A stretch of 8,894 nucleotides of DNA, taken from positions 4,364-13,257 of the forward strand of contig JAOZPL010000021.1 in the NCBI GenBank assembly GCA_029932795.1, given 5' to 3'. Under the pieces are notes generated by a model. The model saw nothing but the letters and a program-made list of their open reading frames with translations, ran no database searches and had not been told where the DNA came from. This stretch comes from Candidatus Zixiibacteriota bacterium. Its GTDB lineage: Bacteria > Zixibacteria > MSB-5A5 > GN15 > FEB-12. Positions 1 to 7,011 of this stretch are shown in pieces. Position 1 is the stretch's first letter; every line of letters starts with the position of its first letter. Position numbers and translations under genes: made by a program.

Positions 1-51
1 AGCAGTGGTGGTTTTCCCGGATCCGATCTGCCCTGTTAGACCGATAAGCAT
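1..51 (-). CDS. coaE: Dephospho-CoA kinase, N-terminal fragment (runs off left edge)
   Basis: Only the first 17 codons are visible. They read MLIGLTGQIGSGKTTTA, which is the start of a P-loop kinase. The GLTGxIGSGKT form placed immediately at the N-terminus is typical of CoaE, which phosphorylates the 3'-hydroxyl of dephospho-CoA with ATP in the last step of coenzyme A synthesis in the cytoplasm. The ATG at 51-49 is the only usable start, because an in-frame TAA lies four codons upstream with no ATG, GTG or TTG between. No Shine-Dalgarno sequence is visible. The gene follows polA after an 88-bp gap in the same direction; polA and coaE are also neighbours or near neighbours in several other bacterial groups. 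Another small P-loop kinase cannot be excluded from so few residues, but CoaE is the best fit. Confidence 0.82.
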   Translation of the reverse strand, partial: MLIGLTGQIGSGKTTTA

Positions 52-59
52 GGAATGGA

Positions 60-87
60 ATTAAAGCAACAAAGGGCTCAGCGGCAA
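60..87 (-). promoter_or_regulatory. Candidate sigma70-type promoter just upstream of coaE
   Basis: On the minus strand TTGCCG (87-82, 4 of 6 matches to TTGACA) is followed after 16 bp by TTTAAT (65-60, 5 of 6 matches to TATAAT). The -10 box ends 8 nt before the coaE ATG, so transcription would begin at or within a few bases of the start codon, giving a leaderless or nearly leaderless message. This agrees with the absence of a ribosome binding site. Such matches occur by chance, so this is only a candidate. The rest of the 88-bp gap (52-139) shows no clear hairpin terminator. Confidence 0.3.
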
Positions 88-139
88 GGGAAGATAATCC
101 AGTAGTGTATGAGGTTGAAATGTGACACGTTTCCGCCAC

Positions 140-2863
140 TTACTTTGCTTCCAGCCAGTTCTCCCCCACGCCGATATCGGCCACCAGGGGCACTTTCAGT
201 TTGACTGCCTTCTCCATACCATTGCGAACGATTTCCTCAAGGTCCTCCAGCTCTTCCTTGTGAACGTCGAATACCAGTTCATCGTGTACCTGAAGAACCA
301 TTTGCGACCGCATTTTCTGAATTCTCTTATAGATTTTCAGCATGGCTACTTTGATAATGTCGGCCGCCGTCCCCTGGATGGGCATGTTGATAGCCGTACG
401 CTCGGCGAATTGCCTTACAGGTGCTTTCTTGTCATTGATCTCCGGCAGGTAGCGACGGCGATTGAACAGCGTGGTCACATATCCCTTTTCCCGGGCAGAC
501 TGTTTGGTGGTCTCAACATATTCCTTGATGCCGGGATATCGTTCAAAATAAGTGTCGATGAAATGCTTTGATTCTTCAACACTCAGGTTTGTCTGCTGAG
601 AAAGACCGTAAGCAGATACGCCATAAATGACAGCGAAATTGGCCGTTTTGGCCACCCGCCGCATCTCGTCCGTTATCTCGTTAAGTTCGAGATCGTAGAC
701 CTCTGCTGCCGTGCGGCAATGTATGTCATCCCCTTCTCTGAAGGCGCTGATCAACCCCTTATCACCGGAGTAGTGGGCCAGCACCCGAAGCTCGATTTGG
801 GAGTAATCCGCCGAGAGAAGCACGTGATCCTTATCGCGGGGCACAAACGCTCTCCTGATCTCCCGGCCTTCTTCAGTGCGGATGGGTATATTCTGAAGAT
901 TCGGGTCGGTCGATGACAGTCTTCCGGTAGCGGCGATAGTCTGGTTGAACGTGGTGTGAACACGGCCGGTAGTGGAGTTTATCAGTTTTGGAATGGTATC
1001 AACATAGGTGTTTTTCAGTTTGGTGAGCTGGCGATAATCAAGAATGAGTCCTGGAAACTCGTGTAGCTTGGCCAGTTCTTCCAGCACCCTGACATCGGTC
1101 GAGAAGCCGGTTTTCTTGGCTGTTTTCCCCTTGGTCGGGAGGTTCAACTTCTCGAACAGAATGTGAGAAAGCTGCTGCGTGGAGTTTATGTTGAATTCAG
1201 CGCCAGTGACAAAATAGATCTCCTTTCGGATTTTCTCAAGCTTACGCTCCATCCTCCTTGAGAGTCCAGCTAGGAACTTCTCATCAACCCGAATTCCCGC
1301 CTCTTCCATCGACGCCAGTATTTTAATCAGAGGTAGTTCCACCGTATAGTACAGCTTCTCCATATCATTGCGTTCGATGAGCGGTGCAAAAACCCCGCGT
1401 AGACGGAATGTATAATCGGCATCCTCGGAGGCATAGAAAGTTGCCTCATTGATGGGAACAGTGTCAAATGTCTTCTGCTTCCTGCCGCTGCCGATCAGAT
1501 CAGAGATCGGTTGCATTTTGTGGTCAAAATGCTTCATCGCCAGGAAATCAAGGGAATGCTGTCGGTAGGATGGCTGCAACACGTAGGATGCAAGCATCGT
1601 GTCAAAGGAAACAGGATTGATGTCAATTCCGTAATGATGCAAGACATGAAGATCATACTTGATGTTCTGACCGATCTTCTGAACCCGGGGATTCTCCAGA
1701 ATCTTTTTTAACATCTCTATTGACTCGTCAAACGGAAGATTCCCCTCCACCTCACTGCTGTGCCCAAGCGGGATATAATACCCCAGATAAGCTCGGTCAG
1801 TGAGGGAAACACCAACCAGTTCCGCTTCCAGCGGATTTTTAGATGTTGTTTCAGTATCAATAGCGAGCTCGCGTGCCGTCGAAAGTTGCTGAACAAGAGC
1901 TTTCAACTCATCGAGACTTCTGACCTGACGGTAGTCAGGCTTGCGACGCGTCGACATCTGTGGCATCAACTCGCCTGCTGCCTGGGGCATTAACTGTTTG
2001 AGCAATGTGAAGAATTCCAGTTCAAGGAACAGCTTTTTCGTTGCTCCGTAGTCGATTGAGTGTCTCGCGAGTGATTCCAGTGTAAAATCAACCGGTACAG
2101 AGCAGTCAATTGTCACCAGTTCCTTGGAGAGCCTAGCCTGATCGATACCGGCGGCGATCTTCTGGCGCGTCCCTTTTGCCTTGATTTGCTCGTAATTTGT
2201 AAGAATCTCTTGCAGCGAGCCAAACTGTTCCAACAGGGTGTCGGCAGTTTTCGGCCCAATGCCGGCCACACCGGGTATATTATCGGAGCTGTCTCCCATC
2301 AGGGCCAGCTTGTCCGTAACAAGTTCAGGGTAGACACCAAATCTCTGCTTAACGCCCTCGCGGTCAAATCTTTCCGGGCTTTCTGAGACTTTCTTCGGAT
2401 TGTAGATCCGGATATTGTCTCTGACCAGTTGGAAGAAGTCCTTGTCACCGGTGACACACCAGACATCAAGCCCCTCCCCAGCCAGCTTGCTTGCCATAGT
2501 ACCAATGATATCGTCAGCCTCAAAGCCGGCCATCTCGAAGCTGGGGATCCGAAGCGCCTTGACCGCTGCGTGGATACGGGGGAGCTGCTCGACCAGTTCG
2601 TCCGGCATCTTGGCACGTGTTGATTTGTACTCCGCGTACTTCCTGTGGCGGAAGGTGGGATGTTTGGTGTCAAAGACGAGGGCAAAATAATCCGGGTCCT
2701 CATCCCTGATGATTTTCAACAATGAATTGACAAAGCCAAACGTGGCGGAGGTGTTCTCTCCCCTGGAATTGATTAGCGGATTGCGCACAAAAGCGAAGTA
2801 GGCCCGATATATTAGTGCCGATCCATCAACGAGATATACCTTCTTCTTTTTTGATGTCGTCAT
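140..2863 (-). CDS. polA: DNA polymerase I, full three-domain form
   Basis: 907-residue DNA polymerase I, close to the E. coli length (928). It fills gaps and removes RNA primers during lagging-strand synthesis and excision repair. Residues 1-290 are the 5' nuclease, with acidic metal ligands at D13, D65, E115/D117/D118, D140/D142 and D191/D194, followed by the helix-hairpin-helix GVAGIGPKTA. Residues about 315-490 are a 3'-5' proofreading domain that looks active: DTE (D336, E338), N400/D404 and Y477/D481 are all present. The polymerase domain has motif A (ADYSQIELR, D686), motif B (R735, K739, F743, Y747) and motif C (VHDE, D861/E862). F743 corresponds to E. coli F762, the position linked to discrimination against dideoxynucleotides. 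The ATG overlaps the nadD stop as ATGA, suggesting translational coupling; only a weak purine-rich AGAAAG precedes it. The gene ends in TAA. Confidence 0.98.
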   Translation of the reverse strand: MTTSKKKKVYLVDGSALIYRAYFAFVRNPLINSRGENTSATFGFVNSLLKIIRDEDPDYFALVFDTKHPTFRHRKYAEYKSTRAKMPDELVEQLPRIHAAVKALRIPSFEMAGFEADDIIGTMASKLAGEGLDVWCVTGDKDFFQLVRDNIRIYNPKKVSESPERFDREGVKQRFGVYPELVTDKLALMGDSSDNIPGVAGIGPKTADTLLEQFGSLQEILTNYEQIKAKGTRQKIAAGIDQARLSKELVTIDCSVPVDFTLESLARHSIDYGATKKLFLELEFFTLLKQLMPQAAGELMPQMSTRRKPDYRQVRSLDELKALVQQLSTARELAIDTETTSKNPLEAELVGVSLTDRAYLGYYIPLGHSSEVEGNLPFDESIEMLKKILENPRVQKIGQNIKYDLHVLHHYGIDINPVSFDTMLASYVLQPSYRQHSLDFLAMKHFDHKMQPISDLIGSGRKQKTFDTVPINEATFYASEDADYTFRLRGVFAPLIERNDMEKLYYTVELPLIKILASMEEAGIRVDEKFLAGLSRRMERKLEKIRKEIYFVTGAEFNINSTQQLSHILFEKLNLPTKGKTAKKTGFSTDVRVLEELAKLHEFPGLILDYRQLTKLKNTYVDTIPKLINSTTGRVHTTFNQTIAATGRLSSTDPNLQNIPIRTEEGREIRRAFVPRDKDHVLLSADYSQIELRVLAHYSGDKGLISAFREGDDIHCRTAAEVYDLELNEITDEMRRVAKTANFAVIYGVSAYGLSQQTNLSVEESKHFIDTYFERYPGIKEYVETTKQSAREKGYVTTLFNRRRYLPEINDKKAPVRQFAERTAINMPIQGTAADIIKVAMLKIYKRIQKMRSQMVLQVHDELVFDVHKEELEDLEEIVRNGMEKAVKLKVPLVADIGVGENWLEAK

Positions 2864-3489
2864 CGATACAGCTTTCTTCTGACAATGTAACGAGCGACCG
2901 GGGTACCCACGAGCTGACTCAGTTCCTCCAGTGAAAGTCCGTTTCTGACCCGGTCCCGAATCATGCTTGAGGATATGTCAATCAAACTCGTTTCAACGTA
3001 TTCTATACGCTCAGACTGATACGTCCTCTCGGCGACCATGCCGCTACCTGTTGGTCGTGATCCCACGAGAACAGGGACCTCTTTGAGAATCTCATCAGGT
3101 CGATACCAGTTGCTGATATCAGGAAGCAGGTCGGCGCCAATCAGGAAATAGAACCGACCCTGTGGGTGTTTTTCCTTCAAAGCTCTAACCGTGTTCAGTG
3201 TATAACCAGGCTGGTTCATTTCCGACTCGATAGTGCTCAGCCTGAAGGACGGATATGGCTCCAGGGCAAGCCGCACCATGACGACTCTGTCTTCGTACGA
3301 GCCCCGGCAGGTGTTCAACTTCAGGGGTGGTTTGAAAGACGGTACAAAGAGCACGCCCGTCATTTGCCTGGCTTTCAGGATATCAGAGGCAAGGGTGAGA
3401 TGTCCTCGGTGGATCGGATCAAACGCCCCTCCCAGAATAGCCCAGCTACCGGTTACCTGATGAGCTGGCTTGTTCGGCTCCTGATTCAT
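2860..3489 (-). CDS. nadD: Nicotinate-nucleotide adenylyltransferase
   Basis: 209-residue enzyme that joins ATP and nicotinate mononucleotide to give nicotinate adenine dinucleotide, the step before NAD synthetase. The nucleotidyltransferase signature GGAFDPIHRGH is at residues 20-30 and the second conserved motif SSSMIR at 173-178, as expected for NadD; the GADLLPDISNW segment at 118-128 is also typical. I chose the ATG at 3489, which has GAGGGA 10 nt upstream. A TTG at 3507 would add six residues but has no better support. No ATG, GTG or TTG follows before the catalytic motif, so NadD must carry about 15 extra residues in front of its first strand, encoded over the end of the upstream TPR gene. 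It ends in TGA overlapping the polA ATG. The family also contains NMN-specific members, so exact substrate preference is inferred. Confidence 0.93.
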   Translation of the reverse strand: MNQEPNKPAHQVTGSWAILGGAFDPIHRGHLTLASDILKARQMTGVLFVPSFKPPLKLNTCRGSYEDRVVMVRLALEPYPSFRLSTIESEMNQPGYTLNTVRALKEKHPQGRFYFLIGADLLPDISNWYRPDEILKEVPVLVGSRPTGSGMVAERTYQSERIEYVETSLIDISSSMIRDRVRNGLSLEELSQLVGTPVARYIVRRKLYR

Positions 3490-4393
3490 CGAGAGACATT
3501 CCCTCAATCTGCTTAAGATATTTGTTTAGCTTCTTCAGCCGTTTACTCTCTGGATACTCTCTCTTAAAAAGTTCAAACTGATCGCGTGCGAGGATGAAAT
3601 CACCCTTCTCGAAAGCCATTTCAGCGTTCTTGAATGTTGACTCTTCAACGCGCCTGCTGGCTTTCTCGGACCATTCATGATTAGGGAAAACAGTCAGGAA
3701 GTTTACGAATCGCCGCCGGGCTTCGCCGTAGTTTTTCAGCTTGTATTCGACCTCGGCCACCTGAAAACCGGCTCGGGCAGCGTACTCTGTGTCCGTGAAG
3801 TCATCGACGACCTTTTGAAAGTACGTCTTCGCGGCACTCAGGGCGTTGATGCGCACATAGACCACACCGCTCTGATAGTATTTCCGGGCCAGCCTGGTCC
3901 TGGCTGTGAGGAGGTATTTTCTGCAGTCAGGGACCAGCTCGGATTCGGGGTGGTCTACAAGGAAATCCTCAAACTGCTGAATGGCAGTTACGAGATCCGT
4001 CTGATCGAGGCCATAATGTTTTGGTGTCCCCTCGAAAAAGCAGACAGCTCTCATGAACTGTGAGTGCACCGCGTAGGCGGATGAAGGATAATTCAGGATC
4101 AAGCGGTTGAACTCCACTTGCGCGAGTTGGTAGTCCTTGTTGCCGAAATACGACAACGCCAGGTAATACTGAGCCGTGTCAACAATCGCCTCACCCGGGT
4201 AACTGTATACCAGGTTCTGGAAAATCTCGATAGCTTTCAGGTATTTGCCGTCATCGTATCTCGCCTTGCCCAGTTCGAACAACTCATCGGGCGGAAGTTG
4301 ACTCAGTTTCGGTGGACCGCCGCACGCGAGATATAGCAATATGCTGCCCACGAGAGCAAGCAGATAAAGGGTAAGCCGACGATGTTTTATCAT
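3446..4393 (-). CDS. bamD: BamD-like TPR lipoprotein of outer-membrane assembly
   Basis: 315-residue secreted TPR protein. Residues 1-23 are a signal sequence (basic MIKHRR, then a hydrophobic run) ending at C24 in LYLACGG, a lipoprotein signal with an imperfect lipobox. TPR-like units run from residue 36 to about 296, each with the A..F..L...YP pattern (YPGE, YPSS, HPES, FPNH, YPES). The middle section, with GTPKHYGLDQTDL at 122-134 and the RLARKYYQSG helix at 167-176, resembles BamD, which with BamA folds outer-membrane beta-barrel proteins. Typical BamD is about 240 residues; this one has about one further TPR unit and a polar tail (302-315). The ATG overlaps the upstream transglycosylase stop as ATGA, with AAGGAA about 12 nt upstream. 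The last 44 bp overlap nadD. A more general outer-membrane TPR lipoprotein (such as YbgF/CpoB-like) is the main alternative. Confidence 0.8.
   Translation of the reverse strand: MIKHRRLTLYLLALVGSILLYLACGGPPKLSQLPPDELFELGKARYDDGKYLKAIEIFQNLVYSYPGEAIVDTAQYYLALSYFGNKDYQLAQVEFNRLILNYPSSAYAVHSQFMRAVCFFEGTPKHYGLDQTDLVTAIQQFEDFLVDHPESELVPDCRKYLLTARTRLARKYYQSGVVYVRINALSAAKTYFQKVVDDFTDTEYAARAGFQVAEVEYKLKNYGEARRRFVNFLTVFPNHEWSEKASRRVEESTFKNAEMAFEKGDFILARDQFELFKREYPESKRLKKLNKYLKQIEGMSLDESGAEQASSSGNR
3500..3505 (-). promoter_or_regulatory. Ribosome binding site deciding the nadD start
   Basis: GAGGGA on the minus strand lies 10 nt before the ATG at 3489 and inside the upstream bamD-like coding sequence. 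It lies only 1 nt inside the alternative TTG (3507-3505), so it could not serve that start. This favours the ATG. Confidence 0.5.
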
Positions 4394-5034
4394 ACCCGGT
4401 ACGTTTCCTTGAGCATTTTGTATTTCTCCATCACTTTGTTCAGGTACCGTTTTGGGAGTGGTTTATTTCGTCGCAAGAGGCTTCTCACGCGCGCTTCGCC
4501 CACGTTATACGCTACAATTGCTTTCTTCACGTCCTTAAACTTCCGTATTTGCTCAAACAGGTGCAATGTTCCCAGCTTGATGTTGGATACTGGTTCATAC
4601 AGAGTTTCGGGGCCATCCCAGTTGACTCCGGCACGCGGCGCAACATCCTTGCCGACAAAAGGTACCACTTGCATCAGTCCCCCGGCACCAAAATCTGAGC
4701 GCTGTCCTCTGCGGAATGACGACTCGGTCAGAATCACCGCCAGGATGAACATGGGATCATAACGGTATTTCCTGCTCTCATTATAAATGACGTCGGTGAG
4801 TTCCAGCACCTCGTCATCGGAGAAGCCGATCCGGAAATCATCAATCGCTTTGAATATCTGCAGCTTCTCCTCCAGTTCGTTGATCCTTTTTTGCTGGAAG
4901 GTGATCTGCTTTTCCAGATCAAACTTGTTGCTGATCAGATAAACCAGCAAGCCCGACTGAAGGAGATAAATGACAACCAGCAGAAAGGCGATTGGTTTGG
5001 AGAAGAAGATACCAAGTTTTTCAAACTGTATCAT
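4390..5034 (-). CDS. Membrane-anchored lytic transglycosylase (SLT domain)
   Basis: 214-residue protein with a transmembrane segment at about residues 14-35, a short coiled-coil-like stretch at 38-62 (ending in NELEEKLQI), and a soluble lytic transglycosylase domain from about residue 73. The SLT motifs are all seen: catalytic E104 in LTESSF, GLMQV at 119-123, N151 in NIKLGT, AYNVG at 175-179, and YLNKV at 197-201. Enzymes of this family cleave the MurNAc-GlcNAc bond of peptidoglycan to form anhydro-muropeptides. With one N-terminal membrane helix the domain should sit in the periplasm, tethered to the inner membrane (inferred). It starts 3 nt after rimO and ends in an ATGA overlap with the BamD-like gene. 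The gene resembles short MltE/Slt-type proteins, but I cannot assign a specific named one. Confidence 0.87.
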   Translation of the reverse strand: MIQFEKLGIFFSKPIAFLLVVIYLLQSGLLVYLISNKFDLEKQITFQQKRINELEEKLQIFKAIDDFRIGFSDDEVLELTDVIYNESRKYRYDPMFILAVILTESSFRRGQRSDFGAGGLMQVVPFVGKDVAPRAGVNWDGPETLYEPVSNIKLGTLHLFEQIRKFKDVKKAIVAYNVGEARVRSLLRRNKPLPKRYLNKVMEKYKMLKETYRV

Positions 5035-5037
5035 GGG

Positions 5038-6360
5038 TTATCCCTCCAGCTTGACTCCAATCAGGTCATACTCATCAACAGCTTCAATTATGACACGGCA
5101 GAATTGACCTACCCGAAGTTCGTCACCATGGACAAAAACCTCCTGGTCAATCTCAGGGCAATCACCCCGGGTGCGTCCCCGTGCCAGACCGTTATCATCA
5201 ATTACGTCAATGATAACCTCCTGTATGGAGCCGATCAAGGAGTTATTCCTGGCCAGTGCAATATCATGCTGGAGGCACATCAACTCGTCCAGCCGCCTGA
5301 ATTTAACCTCTTCGGCTATCTGACCCGGCAACTGTTCGGCCGGGGTTCCCTCTTCCGGCGAGTAGATAAATGTGCCCATGCGATCAAACTGTTGGGCCCT
5401 GACAAAATCCTTCAATTCCTCGAATTGCTCCTCGGTTTCACCGGGAAAACCTGTTATAAACACAGTTCTGATTGTGCCGTTTGGAGATCTGGAGCGTATG
5501 AGTTTCAGGAGTCGTTCAATAGCAGATCGGTCGGATCGGCGACCCATTGCGGACAAGATCTCGCTGTTGCAATGCTGCAAGGGCAGGTCAAAGTAATCGA
5601 GTGACTTGTTGTCTGCAGAGAGATAGTCTATCAGTTCTGTGGTTAACATGGAGGGATACAGGTACATAAGGCGCAACCATTTCACTCCCTCAACTCTGTC
5701 CAGTTCCTTCAAGAGTGTGACCACATTGGGATGCTCGGGGAGGTCATGCCCCCAGAGAGTTGCTTCCTGTGAAACCAGGATCAGTTCTTTCTTGCCCTTC
5801 GCGGCCAAGAATTCTGCTTCTTTGAGAATCGAATCAAGGGGACGAGATCGGAATCTGCCCCGGATAGCAGGAATGGCACAGAACGAGCAGACCCGGTTGC
5901 AACCATCTGAAATCTTAAGGTACGCATACGGGTACTCATCGGTGATTAATCGGTCGTTCCAGTCCAGGTAACTTAGTTTGTGTGATTCCACTTTGATCAC
6001 TCTCTGGAGTTGGCTGGAGCGGCCTACCGCATCGGCAATTGAGTCGAGCGTACCAAGTCCGAAAGCACCATCGATTTCAGGCATCCTTTGAAGCAGTTCA
6101 TCACCGTATCGCTGGGCAAGGCAACCACTAACATACAATGTCTTGAGATTGCCGGTTTTTTTGAGTTGACCCATCTGGAGGATTTCACCAATCGACTCCT
6201 CCTTGGCCGGCAGAATGAAGCCGCAGGTGTTGACGATAACCGATTCCGCTTCTTCCGGTTGTTTCACAGGCTCGTGGCCATCCGCAATCAAGCGAGCGGA
6301 TATATAATCCGCATCCACATCGTTCTTTGGACAGCCGAGTCTGTGGACAAAAAACTTCAC
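5038..6360 (-). CDS. rimO: Ribosomal protein S12 methylthiotransferase
   Basis: 440-residue radical SAM methylthiotransferase. The N-terminal UPF0004 domain carries cluster cysteines C10, C46 and C80, with the RimO-type RLGCPKN motif. The radical SAM core has CNRVCSFC (C154, C158, C161), followed by AIRGRFRSRP, and DLPLQH at 258-263. A C-terminal TRAM domain (about 374-440) includes RTRGDCPEID. RimO adds a methylthio group to a conserved aspartate of ribosomal protein S12. LGCPKN and the RGxxRSRP form separate it from the tRNA enzyme MiaB. The start is a GTG at 6360: an in-frame TAG lies eight codons upstream with no ATG, GTG or TTG between, and the next motif follows at residue 8. The GTG begins 1 nt after the lolA stop and has no clear Shine-Dalgarno sequence, so it is probably translated by coupling. 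At 198-204 QEATLWG replaces the more usual QDTTxYG. Confidence 0.95.
   Translation of the reverse strand: MKFFVHRLGCPKNDVDADYISARLIADGHEPVKQPEEAESVIVNTCGFILPAKEESIGEILQMGQLKKTGNLKTLYVSGCLAQRYGDELLQRMPEIDGAFGLGTLDSIADAVGRSSQLQRVIKVESHKLSYLDWNDRLITDEYPYAYLKISDGCNRVCSFCAIPAIRGRFRSRPLDSILKEAEFLAAKGKKELILVSQEATLWGHDLPEHPNVVTLLKELDRVEGVKWLRLMYLYPSMLTTELIDYLSADNKSLDYFDLPLQHCNSEILSAMGRRSDRSAIERLLKLIRSRSPNGTIRTVFITGFPGETEEQFEELKDFVRAQQFDRMGTFIYSPEEGTPAEQLPGQIAEEVKFRRLDELMCLQHDIALARNNSLIGSIQEVIIDVIDDNGLARGRTRGDCPEIDQEVFVHGDELRVGQFCRVIIEAVDEYDLIGVKLEG
5041..5047 (-). promoter_or_regulatory. Strong ribosome binding site for the transglycosylase gene
   Basis: GGAGGGA on the minus strand ends 6 nt before the ATG at 5034. 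It is encoded within the final codons and the first base of the stop codon of rimO, so the rimO C-terminus doubles as the downstream initiation signal. This is the clearest Shine-Dalgarno sequence in the window. Confidence 0.7.
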
Positions 6361-6361
6361 C

Positions 6362-6976
6362 TCAATCCAGCCGAATACTCTCTACCGAATCCGGATATGC
6401 CGGGACAAATGCGGAATCATCACAGGTAGTATCAATTTTCTGCTCAAGAAACCGTATTCGGTTGAGTTCCTCGTTTACGTCATAATATTCAATCTGCTCA
6501 ATCAACAGCGTGTCGATCCGGAGAGTAATGATCATCGAATCGGGAACGGATGCCTCCTGGTGGGTTCGTTTCACCAGCCGGTAACATTGGCCGGGTGTGA
6601 TGGTGTAAGTCTTATATAGTTTATCAAGACGAGTTATGAACAGAACCTCGTCGCCAATAGCGTCCTGTGGTTTGATATGCTCAATCGTTACCTGGTTGTT
6701 TTCCTCTGAATAGCTGAAGAGATACTCGAGGTCATAGAGATACTGGTCTCCCCCGAGATTGACCAGATAGCGGCCATCGGCAGCAATGATCACCTCCCCG
6801 GCTACCGTGTCCCTCCGGTCAAATATATCCGATTCGATTATGCTCAGAAACTTCAGATAGACGCAGCCCGCATGTGAAAGACTATTCCTGATCTTTTCAA
6901 AGTGGTCAGTCGAGTAACACTCGCTCGCAGCTGTGAGCAGGAAAAACCCAACCAACAGCGCTACAATTATATTCAT
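6362..6976 (-). CDS. lolA: LolA-like periplasmic lipoprotein carrier (divergent)
   Basis: 204-residue protein with an N-terminal hydrophobic signal (residues 3-16) and probable signal peptidase cleavage near AASEC. After this comes a beta-rich domain with LolA-like features: GEVIIAADGRYLVNL, then GDQYLYDLEYLFSYS (comparable to the 'dG..lw.Yd..l.qv' region), charged beta strands, and a C-terminal FVPAYPDSVESI like the LolA 'F.f.pP.gvevi' ending. LolA carries lipoproteins from LolCDE across the periplasm to the outer membrane. It sits directly after ftsK, the same order as in E. coli, which supports the call. Oddities: the signal n-region (MNII) has no basic residue and no alternative start exists upstream, and three cysteines (C38, C131, C185) lie in the likely mature part. 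Sequence similarity is weak, so a generic LolA-fold outer-membrane protein is possible. Confidence 0.65.
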   Translation of the reverse strand: MNIIVALLVGFFLLTAASECYSTDHFEKIRNSLSHAGCVYLKFLSIIESDIFDRRDTVAGEVIIAADGRYLVNLGGDQYLYDLEYLFSYSEENNQVTIEHIKPQDAIGDEVLFITRLDKLYKTYTITPGQCYRLVKRTHQEASVPDSMIITLRIDTLLIEQIEYYDVNEELNRIRFLEQKIDTTCDDSAFVPAYPDSVESIRLD

Positions 6977-6982
6977 ACTTCT

Positions 6983-7011
6983 ATTATACGTGATAAGCCG
7001 ATGGTTGTTTA
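6983..7011 (-). promoter_or_regulatory. Candidate sigma70-type promoter for lolA-rimO and downstream genes
   Basis: On the minus strand TAAACA (7011-7006, 4 of 6 matches to TTGACA) is followed after 17 bp by a perfect TATAAT (6988-6983). The -35 box contains the ftsK TAA stop codon. The -10 box ends 6 nt before the lolA ATG, so transcription would start at about the ATG itself, giving a leaderless message; no good Shine-Dalgarno sequence is present. It could let the envelope genes be expressed apart from ftsK. No terminator hairpin is visible in the 32-bp gap. Confidence 0.4.

Noticed and set aside
52..139. Intrinsic terminator between polA and coaE.
   Set aside because: No stable inverted repeat followed by a T-run on the minus strand was found; GC-rich patches around 76-90 do not pair convincingly.
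2472..2479. Minus-strand GGGGAGGG, which fits the E. coli KOPS consensus GGGNAGGG recognised by FtsK.
   Set aside because: A pattern with seven fixed bases is expected about once in a window of this size on two strands. It is a single site, and KOPS specificity in this organism is unknown.
3490..3507. TTG at 3507 as the nadD start.
   Set aside because: It adds only six residues. The GAGGGA ribosome binding site lies downstream of it and is correctly spaced for the ATG at 3489.
4891..5604. Plus-strand open frame of 237 codons running antisense to the rimO 3' end and the transglycosylase start.
   Set aside because: It mirrors two genes with intact conserved motifs, crosses their junction, has no recognisable domain and no ribosome binding site. 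It is best explained as an antisense shadow.
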